DNA from: Nonlabens tegetincola
GTDB lineage: Bacteria > Bacteroidota > Bacteroidia > Flavobacteriales > Flavobacteriaceae
Reading direction: 5' to 3'
Length of the DNA: 64,000 nucleotides
Assembly: GCF_002954355.1 (NCBI RefSeq)
Contig: NZ_MQVV01000014.1
Span: forward strand, 186,001 to 250,000
Shown: in pieces, positions 44,127-52,381 of the stretch
Numbering within the stretch: position 1 is the stretch's first letter
How the letters are laid out: every line of letters begins with the position of its first letter
Made by a program: the position numbers and the translations under genes
Notes under the pieces: generated by a model
Databases searched by the model: none
Seen by the model: the letters and a program-made list of their open reading frames with translations, nothing else
What the model was told of the DNA's origin: nothing

Positions 44127-44926
44127 TATTCCCACATACGTTTTTTATTCAATTCCTCTTGTGCGTTCAATTCTTCTTGTGGAATTACTTTTAAAAAACT
44201 CGGGTGTTGTTCAATAGCATATTCAATTTTCTCCACAAGGTCATCTACACTAATAGTATCATAATCAATGTCTAGAGGTTCTTTTATAATAAAGGATTGT
44301 AGAATATTTCTCTTTTTAATTCGAAGACCTTTTTTATCAAAGCTTCTTCTAAAACCATCAATAACAATAGGAACCACTATAGGCTTGTATTGTTTGATTA
44401 TGTGAGCGGTTCCTTTTCTAATAGGTTTAAACGGTTTAGTTGTTCCTTGCGGAAAAGTAATTACCCAACCATCCTCTAAAGCTACACCTATATTTTTTGT
44501 GTCATCAGGATTTACAGATCGTTGAATCTCCTTACCCTTTGCTCGCCAGGTTCTTTCTACTGATATGGCACCAGCATAAGCAAGAATTTTAGGCAGTAGT
44601 CCACTGCGCATGGTTTCTTTTGCTGCTACGTAATAGATGTTAAGTTTAGGCTTCCATAAGTAGCCTATATTTTTAATCGTGTTTTCTCTTCCTTTTAACG
44701 CGGCATTGAATACATGAAACATGCAAACTACATCGGCAAAATAAGTTTGATGATTAGATATAAATAAAACATGACGATCTGGAAGATCTCTTATGATCTC
44801 ACTACCTTCTATATGTAATTCATTAAATCCTTGATAGCGTCTATGAGAAAGTAGACCTGCAATTCTAATCAACCACTTTTTCAAAAAAAGAATATGTCCG
44901 AAAGGATTTTTCTTTAATAATCCCAT
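44123..44926 (-). CDS. 1-acyl-sn-glycerol-3-phosphate acyltransferase family (PlsC-like)
   Basis: The 267-residue protein carries the PlsC acyltransferase blocks ISNHQTYFADVV near residue 58 and FPQGTTKPFKPIRKGTAHI near 155, with VVPIVIDGFRR near 178. The first motif reads H-x5-D (HQTYFAD) rather than the standard H-x4-D, with one extra residue. It should acylate lysophosphatidate or a related lipid at the inner membrane. Standalone gene convergent with the methyltransferase operon. Confidence 0.82.
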   Translation of the reverse strand: MGLLKKNPFGHILFLKKWLIRIAGLLSHRRYQGFNELHIEGSEIIRDLPDRHVLFISNHQTYFADVVCMFHVFNAALKGRENTIKNIGYLWKPKLNIYYVAAKETMRSGLLPKILAYAGAISVERTWRAKGKEIQRSVNPDDTKNIGVALEDGWVITFPQGTTKPFKPIRKGTAHIIKQYKPIVVPIVIDGFRRSFDKKGLRIKKRNILQSFIIKEPLDIDYDTISVDDLVEKIEYAIEQHPSFLKVIPQEELNAQEELNKKRMWEY

Positions 44927-45000
44927 ATAAATCCTAGAATTTTAGAGTCTGCTAAGATAGGTATAGATAAATAAATAAAAACTTATTGACTAGCAATTAG

Positions 45001-45717
45001 TTAGCTTATGCTCAGTTGGGCGAGGTAGTCGTAATGATCGCCATCCATTACTTTAATGCAAGAAAAACCTGCTTCTTGGGCATGCTCTTTAAGAGTTTTA
45101 AAATCGCAGTACAACCAGGGAAACGGATCACTTATTAAGTTCTTATACTTAAATTGAAAACTCACTTCACCATAGTAATCAATGCCGGCAGGAATCCATA
45201 AACCACCATCTTCATCATCTTCATAAAGGAATTTTAGGTCAGAGCTGTCTATTAAAATCTGCCCGTTTTCTGAAAGCAACGCTTTTAATCGCCTTAAATA
45301 ATCGGTAAGTTTATTCAGAGATTGCATGATTCCTGTACCATTCATCAACATTAAAATAGTATCATAGGTTCCTTTATGATCCCACACAGATTGTTGCATT
45401 ACCATCAAGTGATCAAAATTAAATCTATTTTTAACCACATCAATAGCTCCGGCACTTATGTCAATTGCAGTCACAGGCAAGGAACGAGATAAAAGAACGG
45501 CAGTATGGCATCCGGCGGCACAACCTACCTCGAGCACGCTACCAGAACTTAAAGACAATGCCTTGCGTTCTATCTTTGGCATGTCATCAATAGATCTAAA
45601 TAAATAGGATACCGGTAAAACATCATCCTCCATAGTTGGACTTAATACCTCGATATCGGTAGGGTCGTCTTGAAAATAATAATTGCGAATAGCGGTTCCT
45701 AATACATCTTGATCCAT
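45001..45717 (-). CDS. Class I SAM-dependent methyltransferase
   Basis: The 238-residue protein has the SAM-binding motif VLEVGCAAGCHTAVLL near residue 63, VTAIDISAGAIDVV about 20 residues later, and ILMLMNGTGIMQSL as motif IV. The C-terminal part contains DSSDLKFLYEDDEDG and a FSCIKVMDGDHYDYLAQL ending. No substrate-specific domain is visible, so the substrate is unknown. Divergent from htpG. Confidence 0.85.
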   Translation of the reverse strand: MDQDVLGTAIRNYYFQDDPTDIEVLSPTMEDDVLPVSYLFRSIDDMPKIERKALSLSSGSVLEVGCAAGCHTAVLLSRSLPVTAIDISAGAIDVVKNRFNFDHLMVMQQSVWDHKGTYDTILMLMNGTGIMQSLNKLTDYLRRLKALLSENGQILIDSSDLKFLYEDDEDGGLWIPAGIDYYGEVSFQFKYKNLISDPFPWLYCDFKTLKEHAQEAGFSCIKVMDGDHYDYLAQLSIS

Positions 45718-45830
45718 AGTGCAAAGTTACTCTTTAAACTTTTCAATTGTGACATAATTACTGCCAGCTTGACACCCATTTTATAATTGGTACTAGGTTT
45801 GAATAGTGGGCTAGTGATGTAAATAATTAC

Positions 45831-45844
45831 GCTTTCGCGAAAGC
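45831..45844. repeat. Dispersed palindrome GCTTTCGCGAAAGC (copy 9, intergenic)
   Basis: Perfect 14-bp palindrome in the htpG upstream region, 33 bp before the start codon. Confidence 0.85.
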
Positions 45845-45877
45845 GTAACAAACACAAACACTAATAAAACTATAACT

Positions 45878-47761
45878 ATGTCACAAAAAGGAACTATTAA
45901 TGTAGCTGTGGAGAATATTTTCCCACTGATTAAGAAGTTTTTATACAGCGATCATGAAATCTTTCTTAGAGAACTTGTTTCTAATGCAACAGATGCAACT
46001 CTTAAATTAAAACATCTTGCTAGAATAGGAGAGGCCAATGTTGAATTAGGAGATCAACAAATTGAAATCAAGATTGATAAAGAGGCAAAAACATTAAGTA
46101 TTATCGATCGAGGTATCGGGATGACGGAAGATGAGGTGCAAAAGTATATTAATGAAGTCGCTTTTTCTGGTGCCGAGGAGTTTCTTGAAAAGTATAAAGA
46201 CACAGCCCAAGATAGTGGAATAATTGGTCACTTTGGTCTAGGGTTTTATAGTGCCTTTATGGTTGCCGATAAAGTAGAGATCATTACAAAATCCTTTAAA
46301 GACGAACCTGCTGTACACTGGACCTGTGATGGATCACCACAATATACGCTAGAGCAAGCGGATAAAACAGAGTTTGGAACTGAGATCGTTTTACATATAT
46401 CTGAAGACGAGACAGAATTTTTAGAGGATCATAGAATTACCGAGCTATTAAACAAGTATAATAAGTTTATGCCGGTACCTATTAAATTTGGTACACGAAC
46501 AGAGACTTTACCAAAAGCAGAAGATGCTAAAGAGGAAGATCCTGCACCTACTCAAGAAGTAGACAATATTATAAACAATCCAGATCCAGCTTGGACTAAA
46601 CAACCTGCTGATCTTGAGGATCAAGATTATAAAAATTTCTATCGTGAACTGTATCCTATGCAGTTTGAGGAACCATTATTCCATATCCATCTAAATGTAG
46701 ATTATCCATTTAACTTAACGGGTATTTTGTTTTTCCCAAAAATGACGGGAGATTTAAATATTCAAAAAGACCGCATACAACTGTATCAAAATCAGGTATT
46801 TGTTACAGATAATGTAGAAGGTATTGTTCCAGAGTTTTTGACCATGTTGCGTGGTGTGATAGACAGTCCTGATATTCCATTGAATGTATCTCGCTCATAC
46901 TTACAGGCTGATGGTGCTGTTAAGAAAATCTCTAGCTACATTACAAGAAAGGTAGCAGATAAGTTGAAATCATTATTTAATAATGATAGAGAAGGATTTG
47001 AGAAAAAGTGGAACGACATTAAACTGGTGATTGAGTATGGAATGTTGAGCGAGGAGAAGTTTTTTGAAAAAGCTGATGCTTTTGCACTTTACCCAACCGT
47101 GAATGATACTTTCTTCACTTGGAACGAACTTATTGAAAAAGTAGGTGAATCACAAAAGGATAAAGATGGTAAGACCGTTCTGTTATATGCTTCAAATAAA
47201 GAAGAGCAAGACAGTTATATTACCGCTGCTCATGAAAAAGGCTATGAGGTATTGTTGCTAGATAGTCCAATAGTTTCTCATCTTATGCAGAAATTAGAAA
47301 CTAGTAAGGAGAACATATCATTTGCTAGAGTTGATGCTGACCATATTGATAACCTCATTAAAAAGGAAGAGAACACAGTATCCAAACTTAATGAAGAAGA
47401 ACAAGAGCAATTGAAAACTGCTGTAAGTGACGTAATCGCAAGTACTAATTACAACGTTCAGGTAGAGGCGATGAGCAGTGATGCAGCTCCTTTCATGATT
47501 ACTCAGCCAGAATTCATGCGACGAATGAAAGAAATGCAAGCTACTGGTGGTGGAATGATGGGTATGGGAAATATGCCAGATATGTATAATCTTGTCGTGA
47601 ACAGTAATCATGAATTAATATCAAAGATTGTTGCTGCACCAGATGGTAAAAAACAGGAATTGATTAAACAATCTGTAGATCTTGCCAAGCTCAGCCAAGG
47701 TCTTTTAAAAGGCAAAGATTTAACAGACTTCATTAAACGTAGTTACGATTTAGTGAATTAA
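45878..47761 (+). CDS. htpG: Molecular chaperone HtpG (Hsp90)
   Basis: The 627-residue protein is the usual length for bacterial Hsp90. The N-terminal ATPase domain has FLRELVSNATDATLKL near residue 27, IIDRGIGMTEDEV near 74 and GHFGLGFYSAFMVAD near 113. The middle domain has RIQLYQNQVFV near 300 and LNVSRSYLQ near 340, and the C-terminal dimerisation part follows. It is a cytosolic ATP-dependent chaperone. Monocistronic, with a strong terminator after it. Confidence 0.96.
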   Translation: MSQKGTINVAVENIFPLIKKFLYSDHEIFLRELVSNATDATLKLKHLARIGEANVELGDQQIEIKIDKEAKTLSIIDRGIGMTEDEVQKYINEVAFSGAEEFLEKYKDTAQDSGIIGHFGLGFYSAFMVADKVEIITKSFKDEPAVHWTCDGSPQYTLEQADKTEFGTEIVLHISEDETEFLEDHRITELLNKYNKFMPVPIKFGTRTETLPKAEDAKEEDPAPTQEVDNIINNPDPAWTKQPADLEDQDYKNFYRELYPMQFEEPLFHIHLNVDYPFNLTGILFFPKMTGDLNIQKDRIQLYQNQVFVTDNVEGIVPEFLTMLRGVIDSPDIPLNVSRSYLQADGAVKKISSYITRKVADKLKSLFNNDREGFEKKWNDIKLVIEYGMLSEEKFFEKADAFALYPTVNDTFFTWNELIEKVGESQKDKDGKTVLLYASNKEEQDSYITAAHEKGYEVLLLDSPIVSHLMQKLETSKENISFARVDADHIDNLIKKEENTVSKLNEEEQEQLKTAVSDVIASTNYNVQVEAMSSDAAPFMITQPEFMRRMKEMQATGGGMMGMGNMPDMYNLVVNSNHELISKIVAAPDGKKQELIKQSVDLAKLSQGLLKGKDLTDFIKRSYDLVN

Positions 47762-47780
47762 TCTTAGAAATCTAATTGTA

Positions 47781-47817
47781 AAACCGCCAGATTTTTTAAA
47801 ATCTGGCGGTTTTTTTG
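47781..47817 (+). terminator. Intrinsic terminator of htpG
   Basis: Stem AAACCGCCAGATTTT / AAAATCTGGCGGTTT (47781-47795 / 47798-47812) followed by a T-run, 20 nt beyond the htpG stop. Confidence 0.9.
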
Positions 47818-48267
47818 TTGAAGCTAGAATAGTCGTTGATTTTTCATCCGATAAAATACTTAAAAAGAGGTTTTTAAGTAAAATACTCTAGAATAATACT
47901 AGGGTTTTAAGCTCTACTCATCGTATTTAAGTGTTTTTATCTATTTAACTTAAAATTAACATAAATTTTTAACTATTGAATTTACTAGTGTTTTCATCGA
48001 TTTGTACCCATTAATGGGAATAGCGCGAGCAATGATGTACTTGCTTAACACTTTTTTTTATGTGTACATTTGGAATGTCTTCAACGGCCAACCCTAATTG
48101 CACTAGAAGATAACGACAAAATCCCTTATGTCGTTTTATCGTACCCTACTACGGTTTTAAATAGTCCCCTTTAGAATAATTAACATTATTCCAACTGTAA
48201 ATAATGCGTAAGATTATTTAGAGTGCTCAAAATGAATGTGTTTTTATTAATTCTAAATATTCTAATT
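47818..48267 (+). other. Upstream region and long leader of the curli operon
   Basis: About 450 bp without a supported gene. It holds a near-consensus promoter (48041-48072), after which the transcript would carry a leader of about 190 nt. The leader has two small stem-loops, AACGACA / TGTCGTT (48112-48118 / 48129-48135) and GAATAAT / ATTATTC (48174-48180 / 48185-48191), then the TTCTAAAT element 10 bp before the first curlin start. An AATGGGAATAGC at 48013-48024 recurs after the operon at 58421-58432. Confidence 0.5.
48041..48072 (+). promoter_or_regulatory. Candidate promoter of the curli operon
   Basis: TTG at 48041-48043 and TACATTTG at 48065-48072, separated by 21 bp, fit the flavobacterial -33/-7 consensus (TTG ... 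TAnnTTTG). Transcription would start near 48080. Confidence 0.5.
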
Positions 48268-49572
48268 ATGAACCGAGTAAATTTAAGTGTAGCAGCACTT
48301 CTTGTGGCTGGATTTGCCTTTGCGCAATCTCCACAAACTGTAGCAAGCCCAGGTCAGCAAACGGCACCTGTAGCTGTATTACCAGCTGCTTCTGCTGGAG
48401 GTAACTATTCCAATATTGACCAGAAAGCAGTAGGTAGTGATGCCACGGTACAACAACAAGGTACCTCAAACATCTCATTTATTGATCAAACAGGATCAAA
48501 TGCATCAAAGAAAAATAATGTAGATGTACTACAATGGGGTAACGTACAACCAGGTATTAGTGGTTACCTGAACTATTCTGATATTAAACAGACTGGTGAA
48601 GGAAACAACTTTGACCTTATGCAACAAGGAGATAAAAACGAAAACTTTGGTCTACAAAATGGTGTAGACAATAGTGTAGTTGTGCAACAAGGTGCTAATA
48701 CTCCACAGCAAGCTGAAGAAAATCTTGCTTTATCAGACCAAGACGGTCTTGAAAACTATGCTGAAATCCAGCAAAGATATGACAACAACAAAGCAACGAT
48801 CACGCAACGTAATGACGTGTCATCAGGTGCTGGTAACTGGTCCTATCAAGAACAAATTGCAAATCCTAACCAAAGTGCAGGTCACACTGCAGTAGGTGAG
48901 CAATGGGGTGACGATAATACGTTAATCCAATTGCAAGAAGGATCTGCATCAGGACCTAACTCTTTAGGTAACTACGCTCAAGCAAATCAAGGAGACGCTC
49001 TTGCAGCTCCAGACAGCGCAACAGGTGCATTTGCTCAACAAGTACAATTAGGTGACGGTAACGAAGCTTATGCAGGTCAAAAATTGACTAACGATACTTC
49101 TTTCCAAGAGCAAATAGGTGATCTTAACCTTGCTGAGGTTAAGCAGAACTTAAGTGGTTCAAATGCAGGTGGTGATAACCATGCTGAGCAATACCAAGAC
49201 GGTAACTTGAACGAGGCTAGAATCGATCAGAATGGTAATAACAACATAGCTTTACAAGAGCAATATGGTGATGACAACTACTCTAAGATTAAGCAACGTT
49301 ACGGGCAAGTAACTGGTAATGAAGCTATTTCTTATCAAAATGGTACATTGAACAACTCTGTTATTAATCAACAAGCTAATGCAAACATGGCGCTTGTAGA
49401 TCAAACAGGTGATGGTCAAATGTCTGTAATCAACCAAAACAACCCACTTAACGGTTCTCCAGCAGCTACTTCTGGATCTAACAGTGCAACTGTTATTCAA
49501 AGAAACGCTAACGTGGCATTAACTCCATCTACGCTTAAAGCGGCTCAAACAAGAGCAGATCGTCGTAGATAG
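48268..49572 (+). CDS. Large curlin-repeat protein 1 (CsgA-like amyloid subunit)
   Basis: The start at 48268 gives MNRVNLSVAALLVAGFAFAQ, a clean signal peptide; the longer frame from 48223 is unlikely. The 434-residue protein is built of about fifteen curlin-type units of 19-25 residues (pattern x-Q-x-G-x2-N-x5-Q; for example VQQQGTSNISFIDQTGSN, LQEQYGDDNYSKIKQ). A central NPNQSAGHTAVGEQWGDDN block and a C-terminal NSATVIQRNANVALTP are shared with the next three proteins. It should be secreted unfolded through CsgG and polymerise as an extracellular amyloid. A stem-loop follows the gene. Confidence 0.88.
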   Translation: MNRVNLSVAALLVAGFAFAQSPQTVASPGQQTAPVAVLPAASAGGNYSNIDQKAVGSDATVQQQGTSNISFIDQTGSNASKKNNVDVLQWGNVQPGISGYLNYSDIKQTGEGNNFDLMQQGDKNENFGLQNGVDNSVVVQQGANTPQQAEENLALSDQDGLENYAEIQQRYDNNKATITQRNDVSSGAGNWSYQEQIANPNQSAGHTAVGEQWGDDNTLIQLQEGSASGPNSLGNYAQANQGDALAAPDSATGAFAQQVQLGDGNEAYAGQKLTNDTSFQEQIGDLNLAEVKQNLSGSNAGGDNHAEQYQDGNLNEARIDQNGNNNIALQEQYGDDNYSKIKQRYGQVTGNEAISYQNGTLNNSVINQQANANMALVDQTGDGQMSVINQNNPLNGSPAATSGSNSATVIQRNANVALTPSTLKAAQTRADRRR

Positions 49573-49580
49573 TATAACTA

Positions 49581-49629
49581 ATCCAGCACCTACCGAGAAT
49601 CTTCATTCCCTGTCTGGTGCTGGATTTTA
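49581..49629 (+). terminator. Stem-loop after curlin 1 (terminator or attenuator)
   Basis: Stem ATCCAGCACC / GGTGCTGGAT (49581-49590 / 49616-49625) followed by TTTAATT. Because curlin 2 starts 33 bp later with no obvious new promoter, partial read-through is likely. Confidence 0.65.
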
Positions 49630-49630
49630 A

Positions 49631-49651
49631 TTCTAAATTCTAAATTCTAAA
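49631..49651 (+). repeat. Three tandem TTCTAAA units before curlin 2
   Basis: Period-7 tandem repeat of TTCTAAA ending 10 bp upstream of the curlin 2 start. Single TTCTAAAT copies occupy the same distance before curlins 1 (48251-48258) and 3 (51023-51030). Confidence 0.6.
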
Positions 49652-49661
49652 TATCAAAACC

Positions 49662-50966
49662 ATGAAAAATATATTATTAAGTGCGGGAGCTATGCTTATC
49701 GCTAGCGTTGCATTTGCACAAACACCAGCAACGGTACCAGCAACAACTTCTTCTGCGATTGCAGTGCCTACTCCACAAGTGTCTCCAACTCTTGGAGCAA
49801 CAGTAGGAGGAAACTATTCTAATATCAATCAAAAAGCTGTAGGTAGTAACGCTTTAGTAGAACAGCAAGGTACTGCTAATGCTTCATACATAGACCAAAC
49901 AGGATCTGATGTTGGTAATAAAAATAACGTTTACGTTAAACAATGGGGTAATGTTCAACCATCTATTTCAGGTTATCAAAACCACTCTGAAATTACGCAG
50001 GATGGTGCAGGAAACGACTTCACAGCCTTACAACAAGGTGATACCAATATGAACTTTGGATCGCAAATAGGTCTAAATAATACCGTGATGGTTAAGCAAG
50101 GGGCTAATGCTGCTCAACAAGCACAAGATAATGTTGCTCTTTCTGATCAAGATGGTAAAGACAACAGTGCAGAAATCGAGCAATATTATGATAACAATAT
50201 GGCTTCTATCACACAACGCAATGATCAAGTAGCTGGTGTAGAAAACCAATCTTATCAATTACAAACAGCTAACCCTAACCAAACTGCTGGACACACAGCT
50301 ATTGGTGAGCAATGGGGTGATGACAACAAATTAGTTCAAATGCAAGATAGCGGTAGCCCTGCTAGTGGTGGAGCTAATCATGCTGAGGCTTATCAAGGTA
50401 ACGCAACTGCTGGAGCAGTGAATGCTTTTGCTCAACAACTACAGTCTGGAGATAATAATGAGGCATACTCTAACCAATTTGGTGTAAATGACGAGTCTTT
50501 CCAAGAGCAAAATGGTTCTGCAAACGTAGCTGTAGCTAAGCAAAATACTAGTCCAACTAGTGGAGGCGACAATTTATTAGAGCAATATCAAGAAGGTACT
50601 GGTAACAGAGCTAGTGCAGATCAAAATGGTAGTAACAACCAGTCTTTCCAAGAACAGTACGGTACAAATAACAGTGCTGTATTAACTCAACGTCAAGGTC
50701 AAATAGCTGGTAACGTTGCCTTATCTATTCAAGAAGGTATGAACCACCAGTCTGAAATCAACCAAAAGACTTCTGGTAACATGGCTACTGTAGATCAAAC
50801 TGGTCACGGACAAATGAGTATTGTTAATCAAAACTTCCCAGCTGGTAACGGTACTACTGCTCAGGCAGGTGCTGGTTACAACAGTGCAACGGTTATTCAA
50901 AGAGATGCAAACGTAGCATTAACTCCACAAATTCAGAGAGCTAACGCAACTAGAGCTAGATTCTAA
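49662..50966 (+). CDS. Large curlin-repeat protein 2 (CsgA-like amyloid subunit)
   Basis: The 434-residue paralogue has a signal peptide ending ASVAFAQ and about fifteen Gln/Asn-rich curlin units (VEQQGTANASYIDQTGSD, FQEQYGTNNSAVLTQ). It is closest to curlin 3: the stretch HTAIGEQWGDDNKLVQMQDS is identical, pointing to local duplication. The C-terminus is NSATVIQRDANVALTPQ followed by a basic ANATRARF tail. Predicted major or co-major amyloid subunit, secreted through CsgG. Confidence 0.88.
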   Translation: MKNILLSAGAMLIASVAFAQTPATVPATTSSAIAVPTPQVSPTLGATVGGNYSNINQKAVGSNALVEQQGTANASYIDQTGSDVGNKNNVYVKQWGNVQPSISGYQNHSEITQDGAGNDFTALQQGDTNMNFGSQIGLNNTVMVKQGANAAQQAQDNVALSDQDGKDNSAEIEQYYDNNMASITQRNDQVAGVENQSYQLQTANPNQTAGHTAIGEQWGDDNKLVQMQDSGSPASGGANHAEAYQGNATAGAVNAFAQQLQSGDNNEAYSNQFGVNDESFQEQNGSANVAVAKQNTSPTSGGDNLLEQYQEGTGNRASADQNGSNNQSFQEQYGTNNSAVLTQRQGQIAGNVALSIQEGMNHQSEINQKTSGNMATVDQTGHGQMSIVNQNFPAGNGTTAQAGAGYNSATVIQRDANVALTPQIQRANATRARF

Positions 50967-50979
50967 TAAAACCATAAAT

Positions 50980-51018
50980 AAACATCTAGTCTATAATTAA
51001 AATAGGCTAGATGTTTTC
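50980..51018 (+). terminator. Stem-loop after curlin 2 (terminator or attenuator)
   Basis: Stem AAACATCTAG / CTAGATGTTT (50980-50989 / 51007-51016) followed by TTCAAT, just before the curlin 3 leader. Confidence 0.6.
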
Positions 51019-51039
51019 AATATTCTAAATCTATAAACT

Positions 51040-52317
51040 ATGAAAAATTTATTCTTAACTGCTGGGGCAATGTTAATAGCAGGTGCAGCTTTTGCTCAAA
51101 CACCTTCTATGGTACAAGTTCCTACTCAGCAGAGCTCGCCTACCGCGACAGCCACAGTAGGTGGAAACTACTCTAATATCAATCAAAAGGCTGTGGGTAG
51201 TAATGCCTTGGTAGAGCAACAAGGAACTGCAAATGCTTCTTTTATTGATCAAACTGGATCTGACCAGAGTAATAAAAATGAAGTTTATGTGAAGCAATGG
51301 GGTAATGTGCAACCATCCATTTCTGGTCATTTGAATTATTCTGATATAACTCAAAATGGTGCAGGTAATGATTTTACTGCTTTACAACAAGGTGATGAAA
51401 ACCAAAACTTTGGTACCCAAGCTGGTTTTGATAACACTGTAATGGTTAAGCAAGGTGCAAACAGTGCACAGCATGCAGAGCACAACATTGCTATTTCTGA
51501 TCAAGATGGTAAAGAAAACAGCGCAGAAATTGAGCAATATTATGACAATAACGTGGCGACAATTAAGCAACGTAATGATCAAACTGCTGGAATCCGTAAC
51601 CAATCTTACCAACTTCAAACTGCAAATCCTAATGCTAGCGCTGGTCACACAGCTATTGGTGAGCAATGGGGTGATGATAATAAGTTAGTTCAAATGCAAG
51701 ATAGCGGTAGCCCTGCGTCTGGTGGTGGTAACTATGCAGAGTCTATGCAAGGTAGTGCTGCACACTCAGCTACAAATGCATTTGCTCAACAAAAACAGTC
51801 AGGAGATCTTAACCAAGCATATGCATCTCAATTAGGAGCAAATAATACATTATTCCAGGAACAATTAGGATCTGGAAACAAAGCGGTTGCATCTCAAGCA
51901 GATAACCCTGTAAATGGAAGTAACCTATATGCTGAGCAGTACCAAGACGGTACCGATAATGAAGCAAGATCAAAGCAGAATGGACGTAACAATGAAGCGT
52001 ACCAAGAGCAATATGGTCTTATGAACTACTCTACGATTGAACAAAGAGGTGGAGTAAACCCAAATGACGGTAATGTAGCATTATCTATCCAAGATGGTAC
52101 ATTAAACGACAGTAGAATTAAGCAACAAGCTCGTGGTAACACAGCTTTTGCAGATCAAACTGGAGACGGACAAATGAGTGTAATTAATCAAAATCTTACT
52201 TCTAACTCATCTCCTAATGGACATGGATACAACAGTGCTACTGTTATCCAAAGAAATGCTAATGTATCACTAGCACCTCAAGTACAAAGAGCTGGTGCAA
52301 CTAGAGCTAGATTCTAA
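51040..52317 (+). CDS. Large curlin-repeat protein 3 (CsgA-like amyloid subunit)
   Basis: The 425-residue paralogue has a signal peptide ending AGAAFAQ. The curlin units continue throughout (VEQQGTANASFIDQTGSD, YQEQYGLMNYSTIEQ), with the central NPNASAGHTAIGEQWGDDN block and the C-terminal NSATVIQRNANVSLAPQ plus GATRARF tail. The high Gln/Asn/Gly content, absence of Cys and regular spacing fit amyloid beta-helix-like stacking. The preceding leader has TTCTAAAT 10 bp before the ATG. Confidence 0.88.
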   Translation: MKNLFLTAGAMLIAGAAFAQTPSMVQVPTQQSSPTATATVGGNYSNINQKAVGSNALVEQQGTANASFIDQTGSDQSNKNEVYVKQWGNVQPSISGHLNYSDITQNGAGNDFTALQQGDENQNFGTQAGFDNTVMVKQGANSAQHAEHNIAISDQDGKENSAEIEQYYDNNVATIKQRNDQTAGIRNQSYQLQTANPNASAGHTAIGEQWGDDNKLVQMQDSGSPASGGGNYAESMQGSAAHSATNAFAQQKQSGDLNQAYASQLGANNTLFQEQLGSGNKAVASQADNPVNGSNLYAEQYQDGTDNEARSKQNGRNNEAYQEQYGLMNYSTIEQRGGVNPNDGNVALSIQDGTLNDSRIKQQARGNTAFADQTGDGQMSVINQNLTSNSSPNGHGYNSATVIQRNANVSLAPQVQRAGATRARF

Positions 52318-52328
52318 TAATTATTAAT

Positions 52329-52364
52329 GATCTCGTTCTAGTAACACTAGAACGAGATTATTTT
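52329..52364 (+). terminator. Stem-loop after curlin 3 (terminator or attenuator)
   Basis: Perfect 13-bp stem ATCTCGTTCTAGT / ACTAGAACGAGAT (52330-52342 / 52346-52358) with a 3-nt loop and a TATTTTC tail. The most stable of the intercurlin hairpins. Confidence 0.7.
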
Positions 52365-52381
52365 CATTCAATTACAACCCA

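Noticed and set aside
48223-48267. Fifteen extra N-terminal residues of curlin 1
   Set aside because: The ATG at 48268 gives a standard signal peptide and has the TTCTAAAT leader at the same distance as its paralogues.
49631-49651. CRISPR-like array because of the tandem TTCTAAA units
   Set aside because: The unit is 7 bp with no spacers and no cas genes anywhere in the window.
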